A stretch of 64,000 bases of DNA from Rhynchopus euleeides (Eukaryota; Euglenozoa; Diplonemea; Diplonemida; Diplonemidae), in assembly GCA_963210315.1 (NCBI GenBank), contig OY723262.1:1116001-1180000 (forward strand), given 5' to 3'. Position numbers and translations under genes: made by a program. This document shows positions 23,701 through 32,842 of the stretch, piece after piece (position 1 is the first letter of the stretch; each line of letters opens with the position of its first letter). The notes under the pieces are model-generated. The model had not been told where the DNA came from. It was given only the letters and a program-made list of their open reading frames with translations, and did not search any database.

Positions 23701-26002
23701 TCTCGCGGTACAGCTCTTTGATGTATTCATAGCGCCCGCGGTAGACATCCAGGTTCTCCAGCGCTTGCGTGTGGAACGTGTCGAAGCCGACAAACTCCTC
23801 CACAGTGGTGGGCTGGTTGGAGAGGATGGCATTCGCCTCGTTCAGCTCCTTGAACAGCACGGTGTTCTTCTCACGCGCAATCTCCGGCAACAGGTCCTGC
23901 AGGGTCTTCAGGCACTGCCGCGGGGAAGGCTCCAGCACCGCCTTCAGCCTGTCGGTCTTCACCTGGAAGATGTTGATGGACGACACGAGGGGGATACGCT
24001 CTATCTCTTCGGACTGTGTACGGTAGCGCTGGATCTCATCGCGGAACCAGTCGAGCCCCTCATCCGCCTCCTTCACCGCAGCACGGTCCAACGAGCTGTT
24101 CTCGCCGTACAGCACGATGAAGGGGTCGAAGGATGCGGCGTACTTACTCACCTCGTCAAACGCAAGCCTGTGCGACTTCTTGATCAGGGTTGTGTATGTG
24201 GTGTACGACTGGCACCGCTCCACCAGCTTCTTCGTGTCGGGGCCAGACACCGCCTCGTCGCTCCCTTGATCTGCCCCCGAGTTGCGTGTATACTTCTTGA
24301 ACTGGCTGCTCTTGATGAAGGCAGGGATGGACCCGATGGACTCCAGGAAGCCCATCACAACGCCGTCGGAGGCCCGGATGAACTGGTCGAGGGAAGGCGA
24401 GACCTCGATGCCACGCCCCTTGCCGTAGTTGATGTCGATGGTGTACAACGTGCCCTTCGCCGAGGCAACGTCGTTCTTCGCATCCGCATCCGCATTGGCA
24501 TTGGCATCCTCACCTGCCCCGGCACCCCCACCCGCACCTGCGCCTGCACCCGCTGCCCCTGCACCGGGCGCCCCTGCTGCCGCTGCCTGCGGGGCAGCCT
24601 CCTCTGCCTCATCCTCTGCCTCTGTGGGCACCTCCTCTGGGTCGGGTGGATACTTGACTGTGTCGGACAGCAGCTTGACGGAGCGCTCTGCAAGCTCAAT
24701 CAGCGCGTCGCACACCATGTAGTCGCACAGCCGGATGAAGGCGGTGAGGCGCCGGCACACCGCCCTGCGCTGCGACTGCTCGATGTAAGTCTGGCGCATC
24801 GGATTCCCTGCGGGGACAATGCTCCCTGCATCACGCTGGGTTGTGCCCATGCCCTCTTCGCCCATGGATGTGGGGCTGCCATCCGCAGACGCGCCTGCTG
24901 TTTCGAGGAGCTCGTCAACCGTGGTGGGGGCACTGCTCTTCATACACGTCTGGCATGCGTTGGCGAGCAGTCCCTTGATGTTGGCGGTGATGTCCTGGAT
25001 CTTCTGCACGGCATGATCACGCCGGTCCCTCTGCCTCTGCTCATACTCCACGAGGGACGACGTCTCACCCCCCTTGTCGTACAGCGTCACCCCTTCGACT
25101 TCGAAGCACGTCTTCCGGATGTCGATCAGAGGCTGCGACAGATCCTTGTTCAGCAGAAACAGGTTGTCCATCAGGTGAAGCTTGCAGGTCTGAATCAGCG
25201 TCTTCCGGACATATTTCCACCAGAAGAAGAACGTCTTCCACTTGCGGTACTTGCTGAAGAAGGGGATCTTCATGATATGCCCAAACACACGGTGCTCCTC
25301 AAGCCACCTGTCGAGGCTGATAAAATCCCCCTCGTCATTTGAATACCGCGTCACCCCCGCGGACGACAGGGTGAGGTACTCCGTGCAGTCCGCACCCATA
25401 TCACCGTGCTTCACAACCTTCAGGTCATACGGGTCGTAAGCATCTGTCACGCCACGCTCCCTCTGCACGAGATAGATAAACTTCGACCCCAACCCCCCAT
25501 TCCGCGTGATAGACGCGATGCTCTGGATCGGCGCATCGGGTGAGATGTCAGCCATGAGGTCGGGGCCCTGCGTCTTCGCCATCTCTGGGGCGACTGTGGA
25601 GGACAGCGGGGCAGCCACTTCGTTCCTCCGGCGTGAGAAGGCAGACTTGTCAGTCTTGGGCGGGGGGGCCACCGGGACAGCTGGAGGGGGGCATATAATG
25701 TTGTGCCTCGTGACGTTGCTCCGCGTCTGCCCTTCCTGCGGCGTGGCTGTCTCAGCCTTCTTCGCATCCTGGTCCCGCCTCTCTCTGCGGGGGCCGGAGT
25801 AAAGCCGTGCCATCAGCTCCTCCGTCACAGGGGGCTCGCTGGTGCGCCGGTCCCGCCTGCGCGACTGCTGCTCCGCCAGCTCCAGCGGGGACAGCACGCG
25901 CCGCGCTGTGTCGCCCTTCCCCTGCGGCGGCGGCTGTGGGACGAGCGTCCCATTCCCCTCCCCCCGGGGGGGCGTCGTGTTGTGTTGGCCCTGCCCGCTC
26001 AT
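11771..26002 (-). CDS. Axonemal dynein heavy chain, single-headed inner-arm type (4 exons)
   Basis: Exons: 26002-15743, 15501-15339, 14214-12275, 11944-11771. Phases agree at every junction and give about 4178 residues. Donors are GTATGC, GTATGG and GTATGC. The tail contains an Ala/Gly/acidic low-complexity insert at about residues 460-515. The motor has four P-loops: AAA1 near 1470 (GPAGTGKTES), AAA2 near 1756 (GAAGGGKTEA), AAA3 near 2114 (GHTGTGKSA) and AAA4 near 2474 (GVGGSGKQT). Then come the stalk coiled coils and microtubule-binding tip (about 2740-2995), AAA5-6 and the C-terminal domain ending DYWIQKGAAIVCQLND. The tiny exon 2 and terminal exon 4 supply conserved segments (AVEWLLF; QMYCAPLY), confirming the splicing. 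Such motors bend flagella. Length and tail sequence suggest the DNAH3/6/7/12 group; DNAH6 is my best guess. Intron 2 holds a mobile element. Confidence 0.96.
14424..14465 (+). repeat. Left copy of 42-bp direct repeat flanking the insert
   Basis: Identical to 15293-15334 over 42 bases, beginning tctgagaagagact. The right copy sits 3 nt from the splice donor and is therefore original intron sequence, so this pair looks like a target-site duplication. Confidence 0.9.
14466..15089 (+). pseudogene. Ubiquitin-specific-protease-like fragment inside the inserted element
   Basis: The frame has no start of its own in the insert and is open for about 207 residues. Its second half contains a CWLHDGPTQWHGHYTA segment, then YFKLDDARVTRLTEDEG and CGYLVRY. 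In USP (peptidase C19) enzymes the corresponding box is GHY-T-A with the catalytic His, followed by a WY-x-FDD segment and a final YLL-Y strand. The N-terminal Cys box is absent, so this copy cannot be a protease. It may be the tail of a larger element-encoded protein or a captured host fragment. The USP match is by motif only, but the order and spacing are characteristic. Confidence 0.6.
14466..15292 (+). mobile_element. 5'-truncated element carrying a ubiquitin-protease C-terminal box
   Basis: The 827 bp between two identical 42-bp repeats carry a plus-strand frame open from the first inserted base to a TAA near 15087-15089, then about 200 bp of non-coding tail. That is the pattern of a 5'-truncated retroelement copy. 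It is antisense to dynein. No poly(A) or terminal inverted repeat is visible, so the element class is uncertain. The encoded piece matches the end of a ubiquitin-specific protease. Confidence 0.65.
15293..15334 (+). repeat. Right copy of 42-bp direct repeat flanking the insert
   Basis: Identical to 14424-14465. It lies just inside the GTATGG donor of dynein intron 2 (donor at 15338 on the minus strand). Confidence 0.9.
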
Positions 26003-26575
26003 CGGGGGATGAGTGGCGGGCAGGTGGGGGCAGCCCTCCCGCCCTCGCAGGCGGGTGTGGGCCTGTGGGGTGGATGGGTGAGTGGGTGGTGGGCGAGAGG
26101 TGAAGTAGAACCAGATGCGACACCCCGGCCCGTGGGAGGCAATGGTGGTGGCGTGTGTTGGGGTTGGTCAAGGGGAGGGGAGGGTGGGTGGGGGGGTCTT
26201 TTCGGTCGGCAGGGAGGCCACTGTGATTTCCAACTCCGCTGCGTGCGTGCAACAATGTCGGGCCAGTTGGGGGATGGATGGGAGACAGATGGGGGCAGCG
26301 ATGCCTCACGCAAATGAGGCTGTGTTCAGAAGTGGGGCTTGGGTGGGAGGGGGCAGGTCGTTTAACCCCACGCCCCCCTTCACACCCGTCAGCACACCAC
26401 ACGCCACACACCACACACACAACGGATCTTTTGGCGCAGTGCAGAAACACACCGATCACCTGCTTTGATGTGATCCAGACACAACACACAGAGCTTTGCT
26501 GGCTTCGCTGACAGATACACAACCCACTGATGGTTGGAGGTTTGCTACTCGCACGTGGGGGTGGGGAACAGAAAC
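26003..26575. other. Spacer between TLTLPT-repeat gene and dynein
   Basis: No separate gene seen. Holds the dynein leader and the 3' end of the upstream gene. If that gene is spliced at the GTAAGT overlapping its stop, a terminal exon would lie here, but I could not identify one. Confidence 0.5.
26063..26105 (-). promoter_or_regulatory. Putative trans-splice acceptor, dynein gene
   Basis: A minus-strand tract rich in CCCA/CCAC ends in AG at 26064-26063, 60 nt before the dynein ATG at 26002. Confidence 0.4.
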
Positions 26576-29500
26576 TTACATGGCCGTTCGTCGGAAGAAG
26601 CACGACCGTGCAGTGCTGCCTGCGACACATGCATCGCAAGTCGCAGGGGGTGTGTAGGCAGTGGTGCCGTTCCGCTCGCACAGAAGCTGGGGGAAGTCCA
26701 GAGTGCGCTTCACCTCATAGCAGCTGATTTTCGTCTCACACGAGGCCCCGCGGTACCCAGGCTCGCACTGCTCCAGGAACTCGCCCTCGTGGTGCAACGA
26801 CGTGGCATTCACGTTGCAGGCAAAGGTGGTGTGGTCCAGCGCGCCCTGCCGGCAGATGAACCCTCTGCACAGTCCAGAGCTGCCGCCACACTGGGACACC
26901 GGCTGCCGGGCACAGCGCCCAGACTTGCACAGCAGGAGATCATCGACTACAGCAGTGCCGTCTGCTGTGATCGCCACTCCATCCAGCGTTGTGGTGTCTT
27001 GTGGCAGGCACCCTGCGGTGCCCACGCACAGCGGCAGTCCCTCCCCGTCGACCCACACAGAAGGCACCGTGGTGTTGCCGAAGGCCACGTCCACCGTGTG
27101 CCATGTGTGCGGCGTGAAGGGGATGTCGGATTCGACTGTCTCGCTGCAGGTCATGCTCCAGCGCCTGCCGCCCCCGATGGTGAGGTTGCCAAACGCCAGC
27201 CCCGTGGTGCTGTAAAGCTGCAGGGTGGCGGAGAAGGCGGCGTCGCTGTGTTTCATCACTCTGAAGCGGAGGTGGCGTGCGGGCAGCGAGCCCTCCCACC
27301 TCACGGTGCCCTGGGTCACGGTCATGGCGGCTTCGGCACCCCCCGCCCACTCGTAGCCCAGTGTGCTGTTGGCGGAGTGCCACCCAGGTGCGCGCCAGGT
27401 GAACAGCTCTTGGAAGACGGTGTCGCCGCTGTCCACCGTCAGCGCATCGGGGAACACATGCGGCGCCACCTTGGCACAGTCCGATGCGGTTGATGACAGT
27501 GAAAATGAGCCCGTCAGCGAGCCTGTGCCCGACGTTGAGAGTGTCTCAGTCGCGGACATGCTGACACTGTCTGTCAGGGAGGGGGTGCCTCCGGTGTACG
27601 TTTCGGTTGCGAGGGTCGCAGTTGCTGTGGAGGTCACCGTCCCTGTCATGAGAGTCACCGTGAGGGTGGGTAGGGTGAATGTCGCGGAGAGTGACATCGA
27701 CAGCGACTGTGTCAGGCTGTGTGTCGAAGACAGCGTCGTTGTGGCGGTGGCGGTGCTGGTGGGCAGCGTGTAGGTCGAGGTGTCAGTTCCTGTAACTGTT
27801 GGCAGCTCCAGTGTAACGGTGTTCGACTGTGTCGGGAGGGTCAGTGTCAGCGTCTCCGTGGCTGTGGAGGTGGGCACGCTGAGGGTCACAGTCTGGGTTG
27901 AAGTCGGGAGTGTCAGTGACAGGGTGTCCGTGACAGTCCCGGTCGGGAGAGTCAGTGTTGTTGTTGCGGTCTGTGTAGGTAGCGTCAACGAAACCGTGTC
28001 TGTTGCACTCCTTGTGGGGAGCGTGAGCGTCTCTGTCTCACTCAGAGTTGGTAGGGTCAAGGTCACAGTCTCTGTGGCAGATGATGTCGGGAGTGTCAGC
28101 GATATTGACCAGGTGAACGTCGCAGACGCTGTCGGGAGTGTGAATGTGTAAGTCGGTGTCGCAGAACCCGTCGGCAACGTGATGGACTGAGTGCGGGTCG
28201 GAAGCGTGAGTGAGATCGTCGATGTAGCAGTGATCGTCGGAAGGGTGAATGTGACAGTCGATGTTGGAATCGACAGGGTCACAGTCTCTGTAGCAGTCGA
28301 CGTTGGCAGCGTCAGTGTGATTGTCGCAGTCCCCGTCGGCAGTGTCAGGGAGAGGCTCTCCGTGAAGGTCTCCGTGAACGACAGTGTCGCTGTAGGCAGC
28401 GTGAAAGTGTGTGTCAGGGATAGCGTCAAGCTTGCTGTTGCTGTGGGCAGGGTCAGCGAATGGGTGAGCGTCATTGTCATTGTATCCGTCGGCAGTGTAA
28501 GCGATATTGTGACAGATTCACTGGCCGTCGGAAGAGTGAATGTCTCTGAGGGCGTTACTGTGACCGTGAGGGTGCGGGACGGGATTGTCATAGTCTCAGA
28601 GGTGGAGAGAGTGACACTCTCAGTCAGACTGAAGGTCGCGGTGGCGGAGGGGATCGTGAAGGTGTACGAGACTGACAGACTGAACGATGCAGTTGCACTG
28701 GGCATCGTCAGCGAGATGGTGTTTGTAAATGTTGACGACAAAGTGTCTGTGGGAAGTGTCAACGTGTACGTATCTGTCCCAGTTGCTGTGATGGACTTCG
28801 AAAGAGTAAAGGTCTCAGTCAGGGAAAATGTATCTGTCCTCGTCGGCAGGGTCATCGTGAAGGTCACTGTTGGTGTGAATGTCGCAGTAGGTGTCAGGGT
28901 TTCTGTGGCTGTCGGGAGAGTGAGTGTGATGGTCTCAGTCCCTGTTGGCAGTGTAAGGGTTTCGGTCTCGGTCGGCGAAGGCACTGTGATGGTGACTGTC
29001 TCAGTGGAGGTCGGCAGCGAAAGGGTGTACGTGCTGCTCAATGTGGGCAGTGTCTGGGTAAATGTCTGTGACACAGTCGGTAGCGTCAGCGTCAGGGTCT
29101 GTGTTCCCGTTGGAAGCGTCAGGGTCAGAGTTTCACTTGCTGTGGGAAGCGTCAAAGTCTCTGTCTCCGTCAACGTCGGCAGTGTAAAAGTCAGTGTCTC
29201 TGTGCCTGTGGGCAGGCTCAGGGTCATCGTCTGTGTTGAAGTTGGCAGGGTAAGGGATAACGTATCAGTGCCGGTCGGCAGGGTGAAGGTTGATGTGTGC
29301 GTCAGAGTGAGCGACTCCGTTCGAGTGGGAAGGGTCAGGGTTACAGTTTCAGTCCGTGTTGGCAGCGTGATTGTGAGCGTTTCTGTTGCCGTTGGGAGGG
29401 TGAATGTCAGAGTATCTGTACCGGTCGGCAGGGTAAAGGTGTATGTTGACGTCACTGTTGGAACCGTGAGAGTGATGGTGTTACTCACTGTGGGCAGCGT

Positions 29501-30352
29501 CAACGTCTGTGTCTCTGTGACTGTAGGCAGCGAGACGGTCAGCGTCTCTGTCATGGTGGGCAGCGTCAGTGTCAGTGACGGCGTCATTGTGGGGATCGTC
29601 AGTGTTTGTGTCTCTGTCAGGGTTGGCAGCGTTTCCGTTTGAGACACTGTTTTCGTCAGACTGTAGGTGCGAGTCGGCAGACTGTGCGTCAACGAACGTG
29701 TGGGCAGCGTGAGGGAAAAGGTCCCTGTTGCCAGAGTGAGGGAGATACTCGTGGAAGGCAGTGTTAGCGTCCGTGAGAATGTCTCTGAGAAAGAGGCGGA
29801 CGGCGTGGGCATCGTGAGGGACCAAGTCAATGAGTATGTTTCAGTCACCGATGCGGTGGGAAGTGTCAGCGATACAGAAAAAGTCTCTGACCCGGTGAGA
29901 GTTGCCGTTGGAAGCGTCAGGGAAGTGGATCCTGTCGGCAGCGTCAAGGAAATGGTCCCGGTTGGGAGTGTTATAGTCTCGGAAGGCGTAGGGAGCGTGA
30001 TCGTCAAGGTTACAGTCGGCAAGGTAACTGACAACGACCAGGTGAATGTCTCAGATAGTGTAAATGTTTCTGATATTGTATCGGTTGTTGTTGCTGTCGG
30101 CAGTGTGAATGTTTGAGTTCCAGTCGGCAGTGTTAGCGATATGCTAGCTGTCCGCAGCGTGAGGGTTACAGTCTCGCTCATCGATGGTGTCAGCGAATAG
30201 GTGGGCGAGTATGACATTGTAGGCAGCGTCAAGCTCCTTGACGGCAGTGTCAGTGTCACTGACGTCGTCGGCGAAAATGTCCGGGTTTGGGTCAGCGTCT
30301 GCGTCGCCGTCGAAACTGACACACACCACCATGCGAGCAGCGGGACAGACAT
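26576..30352 (-). CDS. Secreted TLTLPT-repeat protein with LamG-like and EGF-like C-terminus
   Basis: The product is 1258 residues. The start at 30352 gives a signal peptide (MSVPLLAWWCVSVSTA); it lies 20 nt after a pyrimidine tract and AG, while the frame upstream is leader. From about residue 30 to 930 the chain is a degenerate 10-16-residue repeat of the type T-x-T-x-TLTLPT, almost purely Thr/Leu/Pro/Ser with Glu, Gly or Ala at variable sites. That suggests a long extended beta or heavily O-glycosylated stalk. Residues about 955-1150 look like a laminin-G/concanavalin beta-sandwich (HTWHTVDVAF, SVWVDGEGLPL). Residues 1165-1258 hold EGF-like Cys (CEPGYRGASCE). The chain ends RRTAM at a TAA that overlaps GTAAGT, so a further exon is possible. 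No membrane anchor is seen. Probably a cell-surface or extracellular adhesin-like protein; function unknown. Confidence 0.85.
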   Translation of the reverse strand: MSVPLLAWWCVSVSTATQTLTQTRTFSPTTSVTLTLPSRSLTLPTMSYSPTYSLTPSMSETVTLTLRTASISLTLPTGTQTFTLPTATTTDTISETFTLSETFTWSLSVTLPTVTLTITLPTPSETITLPTGTISLTLPTGSTSLTLPTATLTGSETFSVSLTLPTASVTETYSLTWSLTMPTPSASFSETFSRTLTLPSTSISLTLATGTFSLTLPTRSLTHSLPTRTYSLTKTVSQTETLPTLTETQTLTIPTMTPSLTLTLPTMTETLTVSLPTVTETQTLTLPTVSNTITLTVPTVTSTYTFTLPTGTDTLTFTLPTATETLTITLPTRTETVTLTLPTRTESLTLTHTSTFTLPTGTDTLSLTLPTSTQTMTLSLPTGTETLTFTLPTLTETETLTLPTASETLTLTLPTGTQTLTLTLPTVSQTFTQTLPTLSSTYTLSLPTSTETVTITVPSPTETETLTLPTGTETITLTLPTATETLTPTATFTPTVTFTMTLPTRTDTFSLTETFTLSKSITATGTDTYTLTLPTDTLSSTFTNTISLTMPSATASFSLSVSYTFTIPSATATFSLTESVTLSTSETMTIPSRTLTVTVTPSETFTLPTASESVTISLTLPTDTMTMTLTHSLTLPTATASLTLSLTHTFTLPTATLSFTETFTESLSLTLPTGTATITLTLPTSTATETVTLSIPTSTVTFTLPTITATSTISLTLPTRTQSITLPTGSATPTYTFTLPTASATFTWSISLTLPTSSATETVTLTLPTLSETETLTLPTRSATDTVSLTLPTQTATTTLTLPTGTVTDTLSLTLPTSTQTVTLSVPTSTATETLTLTLPTQSNTVTLELPTVTGTDTSTYTLPTSTATATTTLSSTHSLTQSLSMSLSATFTLPTLTVTLMTGTVTSTATATLATETYTGGTPSLTDSVSMSATETLSTSGTGSLTGSFSLSSTASDCAKVAPHVFPDALTVDSGDTVFQELFTWRAPGWHSANSTLGYEWAGGAEAAMTVTQGTVRWEGSLPARHLRFRVMKHSDAAFSATLQLYSTTGLAFGNLTIGGGRRWSMTCSETVESDIPFTPHTWHTVDVAFGNTTVPSVWVDGEGLPLCVGTAGCLPQDTTTLDGVAITADGTAVVDDLLLCKSGRCARQPVSQCGGSSGLCRGFICRQGALDHTTFACNVNATSLHHEGEFLEQCEPGYRGASCETKISCYEVKRTLDFPQLLCERNGTTAYTPPATCDACVAGSTARSCFFRRTAM

Positions 30353-30372
30353 TGTCCTCCAACCAACCAGCC

Positions 30373-30400
30373 CTGTGGTGGAGGTGAGTGGGATCCAGCC
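30373..30400 (-). promoter_or_regulatory. Putative trans-splice acceptor, TLTLPT gene
   Basis: A minus-strand CACCTCCACCACAG-type tract ends at 30373, 20 nt before the ATG at 30352. It decides the start in favour of the signal-peptide Met rather than the earlier in-frame Met at 30454. Confidence 0.45.
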
Positions 30401-30691
30401 AGGAAGCACAGCAACTGCGTGAGGGCAAGAAACCAGGATCCACGTGCAGGCCACAATTCACTTCGTTCATTGTTTTCGTTACACTGTTCTTTTGCTGCCG
30501 GCAGCAACCCGAATGGGTTGGAAACAAGGCTAATTCTAGCGCTGAAGGAAGGTTAAGTGCCTCCGCCACCCTTCACTCCCCTCCCACCCATCCCTGCACC
30601 CCTGCGGGCCCAATACACAACCGAGAGACTTGCCATCGGGCAGTGCACCCCCACACTCTAAGCCGAACAATAGGCAAAGGCTATATGGCCG

Positions 30692-31774
30692 CTACCCCTT
30701 GGGCTCCTCCTTAACCTGCACGTCGTACTTCGGGTTGAAAGGCGAGTCAGGCACCTCGATGAACCGGATCGACTCCTCTGTCTGGAGCTCCGCAGGCGGC
30801 TGCTCCGCCACCCACGACCCATCTTTCAGGATGGTGACAAAGCGCACTGTGGAGGGCACCTTGTCGAGGATGTCAGCAAAATACGAGTCGACGACGATGG
30901 AGTCCTTGTCCAACTCATCGTTCGACACGGGGCACTTCCACGGCTGGGGCTGCTTCCCCTGATCCTGCAGGGAACGGTTGCGCTGCAGGTTCACAGTCAG
31001 GAAGTGCTCCAGGTCGAATGGCTGCAGGTGCTTCGACCGCTTCCCACACGCAGGGATAACGATACGCGTGGCGGAAAGGGGGCAGTTGAGATCCACCGTC
31101 ATCCGCTCTGTCACCATGGCATCCTCGTCGCCGAAGCCCTGCTGCCCCACCTTCAGCCCCTCCTCTCGCTGCTCCTTGAACAGGGACATCACACGCTGCT
31201 TCGCCCGGTGCACGTCGATATCGCTGCAACGGCTGTCCACCCACTGCAGCAGCTTCGCAGCCTCCTCCTCCACAGTGGGCTCCAGTTGGCGCCACGTGCG
31301 GGGGCAGGACAGCACTGCCGCGTCCTTGTCGGTATCGAACACTGTTTCGTAGCGGTTAGACCTTCCACTGAGGATGCTCGCAAGGAGCTTTCGGATGCCC
31401 TTCAGAGTGGGTGTGTTGACAACCCGCGTGAGGTAGTCATGCACAGCAGGGTCGAGGGAGCGTGCTCTCGTCTTCAGATAGTACCCGTCGATGAAGGCAA
31501 GCACCTCCAGCACCACGTCCTGCGAGAAGTGCTGCAGCGCCTTCTCCACCAGCCCCAGAAACAGATGGTGCCGTGCCGCCTCCGGAAGCGAGAAAGGGGG
31601 TGCGCCCATCACTGCCCCCTGCAGCCTGTCAAGCGACACGACAAACGCGAAGGTGGAACCGATCCCGGCAACGGCATCCTCGCATGCGCCCACCTGCTCT
31701 GCATCTGCGGGCAGCGCCCCAGTGCGCCGCCGGGATGTGTCGCCCCTCTGCGTATCCGACGCCCCACGCTTCAT
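30692..31774 (-). CDS. SP-RING/MIZ-type zinc-finger protein (PIAS/Siz-like), degenerate ligands
   Basis: The product is 360 residues from ATG at 31774 to TAG at 30692. Residues about 224-300 match the SP-RING (MIZ) domain of SUMO E3 ligases: CPLSATRIVIPACG, KHLQPFDLEHFL, WKCPVSNDELD and an IVVDSYFADIL helix. In PIAS/Siz proteins this fold binds Ubc9 and uses a C-x-H plus C-P-x-C zinc site. Here the His and first Cys of CP-x-C remain, but the other two ligand positions are Ser (RSKH; CPVS). Zinc binding may be lost or use the nearby Cys of ACGKR. The N-terminal half is helical (LVEKALQHFSQDVVLEVLAF) with no SAP motif I can see. The C-terminus ends in a short acidic/basic tail (VQVKEEPKG). Likely nuclear; SUMO ligase activity is inferred from family only. 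Confidence 0.8.
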   Translation of the reverse strand: MKRGASDTQRGDTSRRRTGALPADAEQVGACEDAVAGIGSTFAFVVSLDRLQGAVMGAPPFSLPEAARHHLFLGLVEKALQHFSQDVVLEVLAFIDGYYLKTRARSLDPAVHDYLTRVVNTPTLKGIRKLLASILSGRSNRYETVFDTDKDAAVLSCPRTWRQLEPTVEEEAAKLLQWVDSRCSDIDVHRAKQRVMSLFKEQREEGLKVGQQGFGDEDAMVTERMTVDLNCPLSATRIVIPACGKRSKHLQPFDLEHFLTVNLQRNRSLQDQGKQPQPWKCPVSNDELDKDSIVVDSYFADILDKVPSTVRFVTILKDGSWVAEQPPAELQTEESIRFIEVPDSPFNPKYDVQVKEEPKG

Positions 31775-32842
31775 CCTTTGATGGTCGCAGGCGGGTGTGT
31801 ATGTGTGGGCTGCGTTTGGTGCCACCCACCACTGCCCAACCGGGCCGCTCCCGCCCTGTGTGATGATGTGGTGCCAAGGTGTGGGTGTGGGTGTGGCATT
31901 GTGAGCTGGGGTCAAGTGTAGTGGCCAGGAGAGTGGCTGGAGACGAAGCCTCGGGTGTGCCGAAGTCTGCGGGTGTTGGCAACAATAGCGGGGTGGTGGG
32001 GTGGGGGCATCCTTGATCTGGCGTGCATCACCTGGGGTCACCGGGGTTTTTTGCCTCGTGTTCGGTTTAGAGTCTTAGATTCGGGGGAAGCAGTGGAAGG
32101 AGCGGGGTGCGTGTGTGTGGAAGCATCGGCGTGGTTGTTCTTTGGGGGCTTCCGGAACGCAAATAGGGGGGGGGGGGATAACGAAATCGCGAAGAGCACA
32201 ACAAGGCACACACGGTTCTGCACCGGTGCTGCATCCACACAGGGCTGGAAAGCCCGCATCTGGATCACAGAAGACATGCCACTCGGGCATGGCACAGAAA
32301 TGAAAACAGGGATCGTGGCACCCCCAAAAATGGCCGGTTTACGAGAACATCGAACCTGACGTAGCTATTACGCAGTTGTACGCCGTCCTTCTTTGGTGGG
32401 TTTCTCGTGAGGAAATCTGCAGTTCTGACGTGATTCCTGGCCGATTTTCAGGGGTTCATCAGATGGTTATACGAAAGGCTTGTCTAATGCCAAAAGAGCA
32501 GAGGACTCAACGTAATTAGACCTGCTGAGTGGGAAAACCTCTGCGAGGATATTTGAAAAAAGGAGTTGCGCCAAAACTCTGCGCCCGCCCTTTCCCCTGC
32601 GTGTTGCCAAGCAGGCTACACCCGCGGAGGGCGACGGACACAGATCCGATGCAGGAGGATCCTTGATTATACGTAAAGTGGGGGACGGCTTTGAACCTCC
32701 TCTGACGACATGAAAGAGTGTGCACCACCCATGTGACACACCGCACAGCAGGCAGAACTGCTTAATGCAAAGAAGGTTCGACGCCATCCCCCGTCGGACT
32801 GCGAGTCCCGCCCATATGATAGTCGCTGAGACAACACCTGGC
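31775..32842. other. Spacer between CFAP144 and SP-RING genes
   Basis: No gene seen. G-run at 32167-32177. The 5' end contains the SP-RING leader with several AGs after CA/CT-rich sequence. Confidence 0.5.

Noticed and set aside
23054..25342. A 762-codon plus-strand open frame opposite dynein, and similar long plus-strand frames across 13067-25342
   Set aside because: They mirror the dynein codons. High third-position GC on one strand opens the opposite frames. They carry no domain and no start context.
32687..32697. A perfect tRNA B-box (GGTTCAAAGCC on the minus strand) and near matches at about 36052 and 46026
   Set aside because: No acceptor, D or anticodon arms can be folded around any of them. 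They are probably chance or very old tRNA-derived debris.
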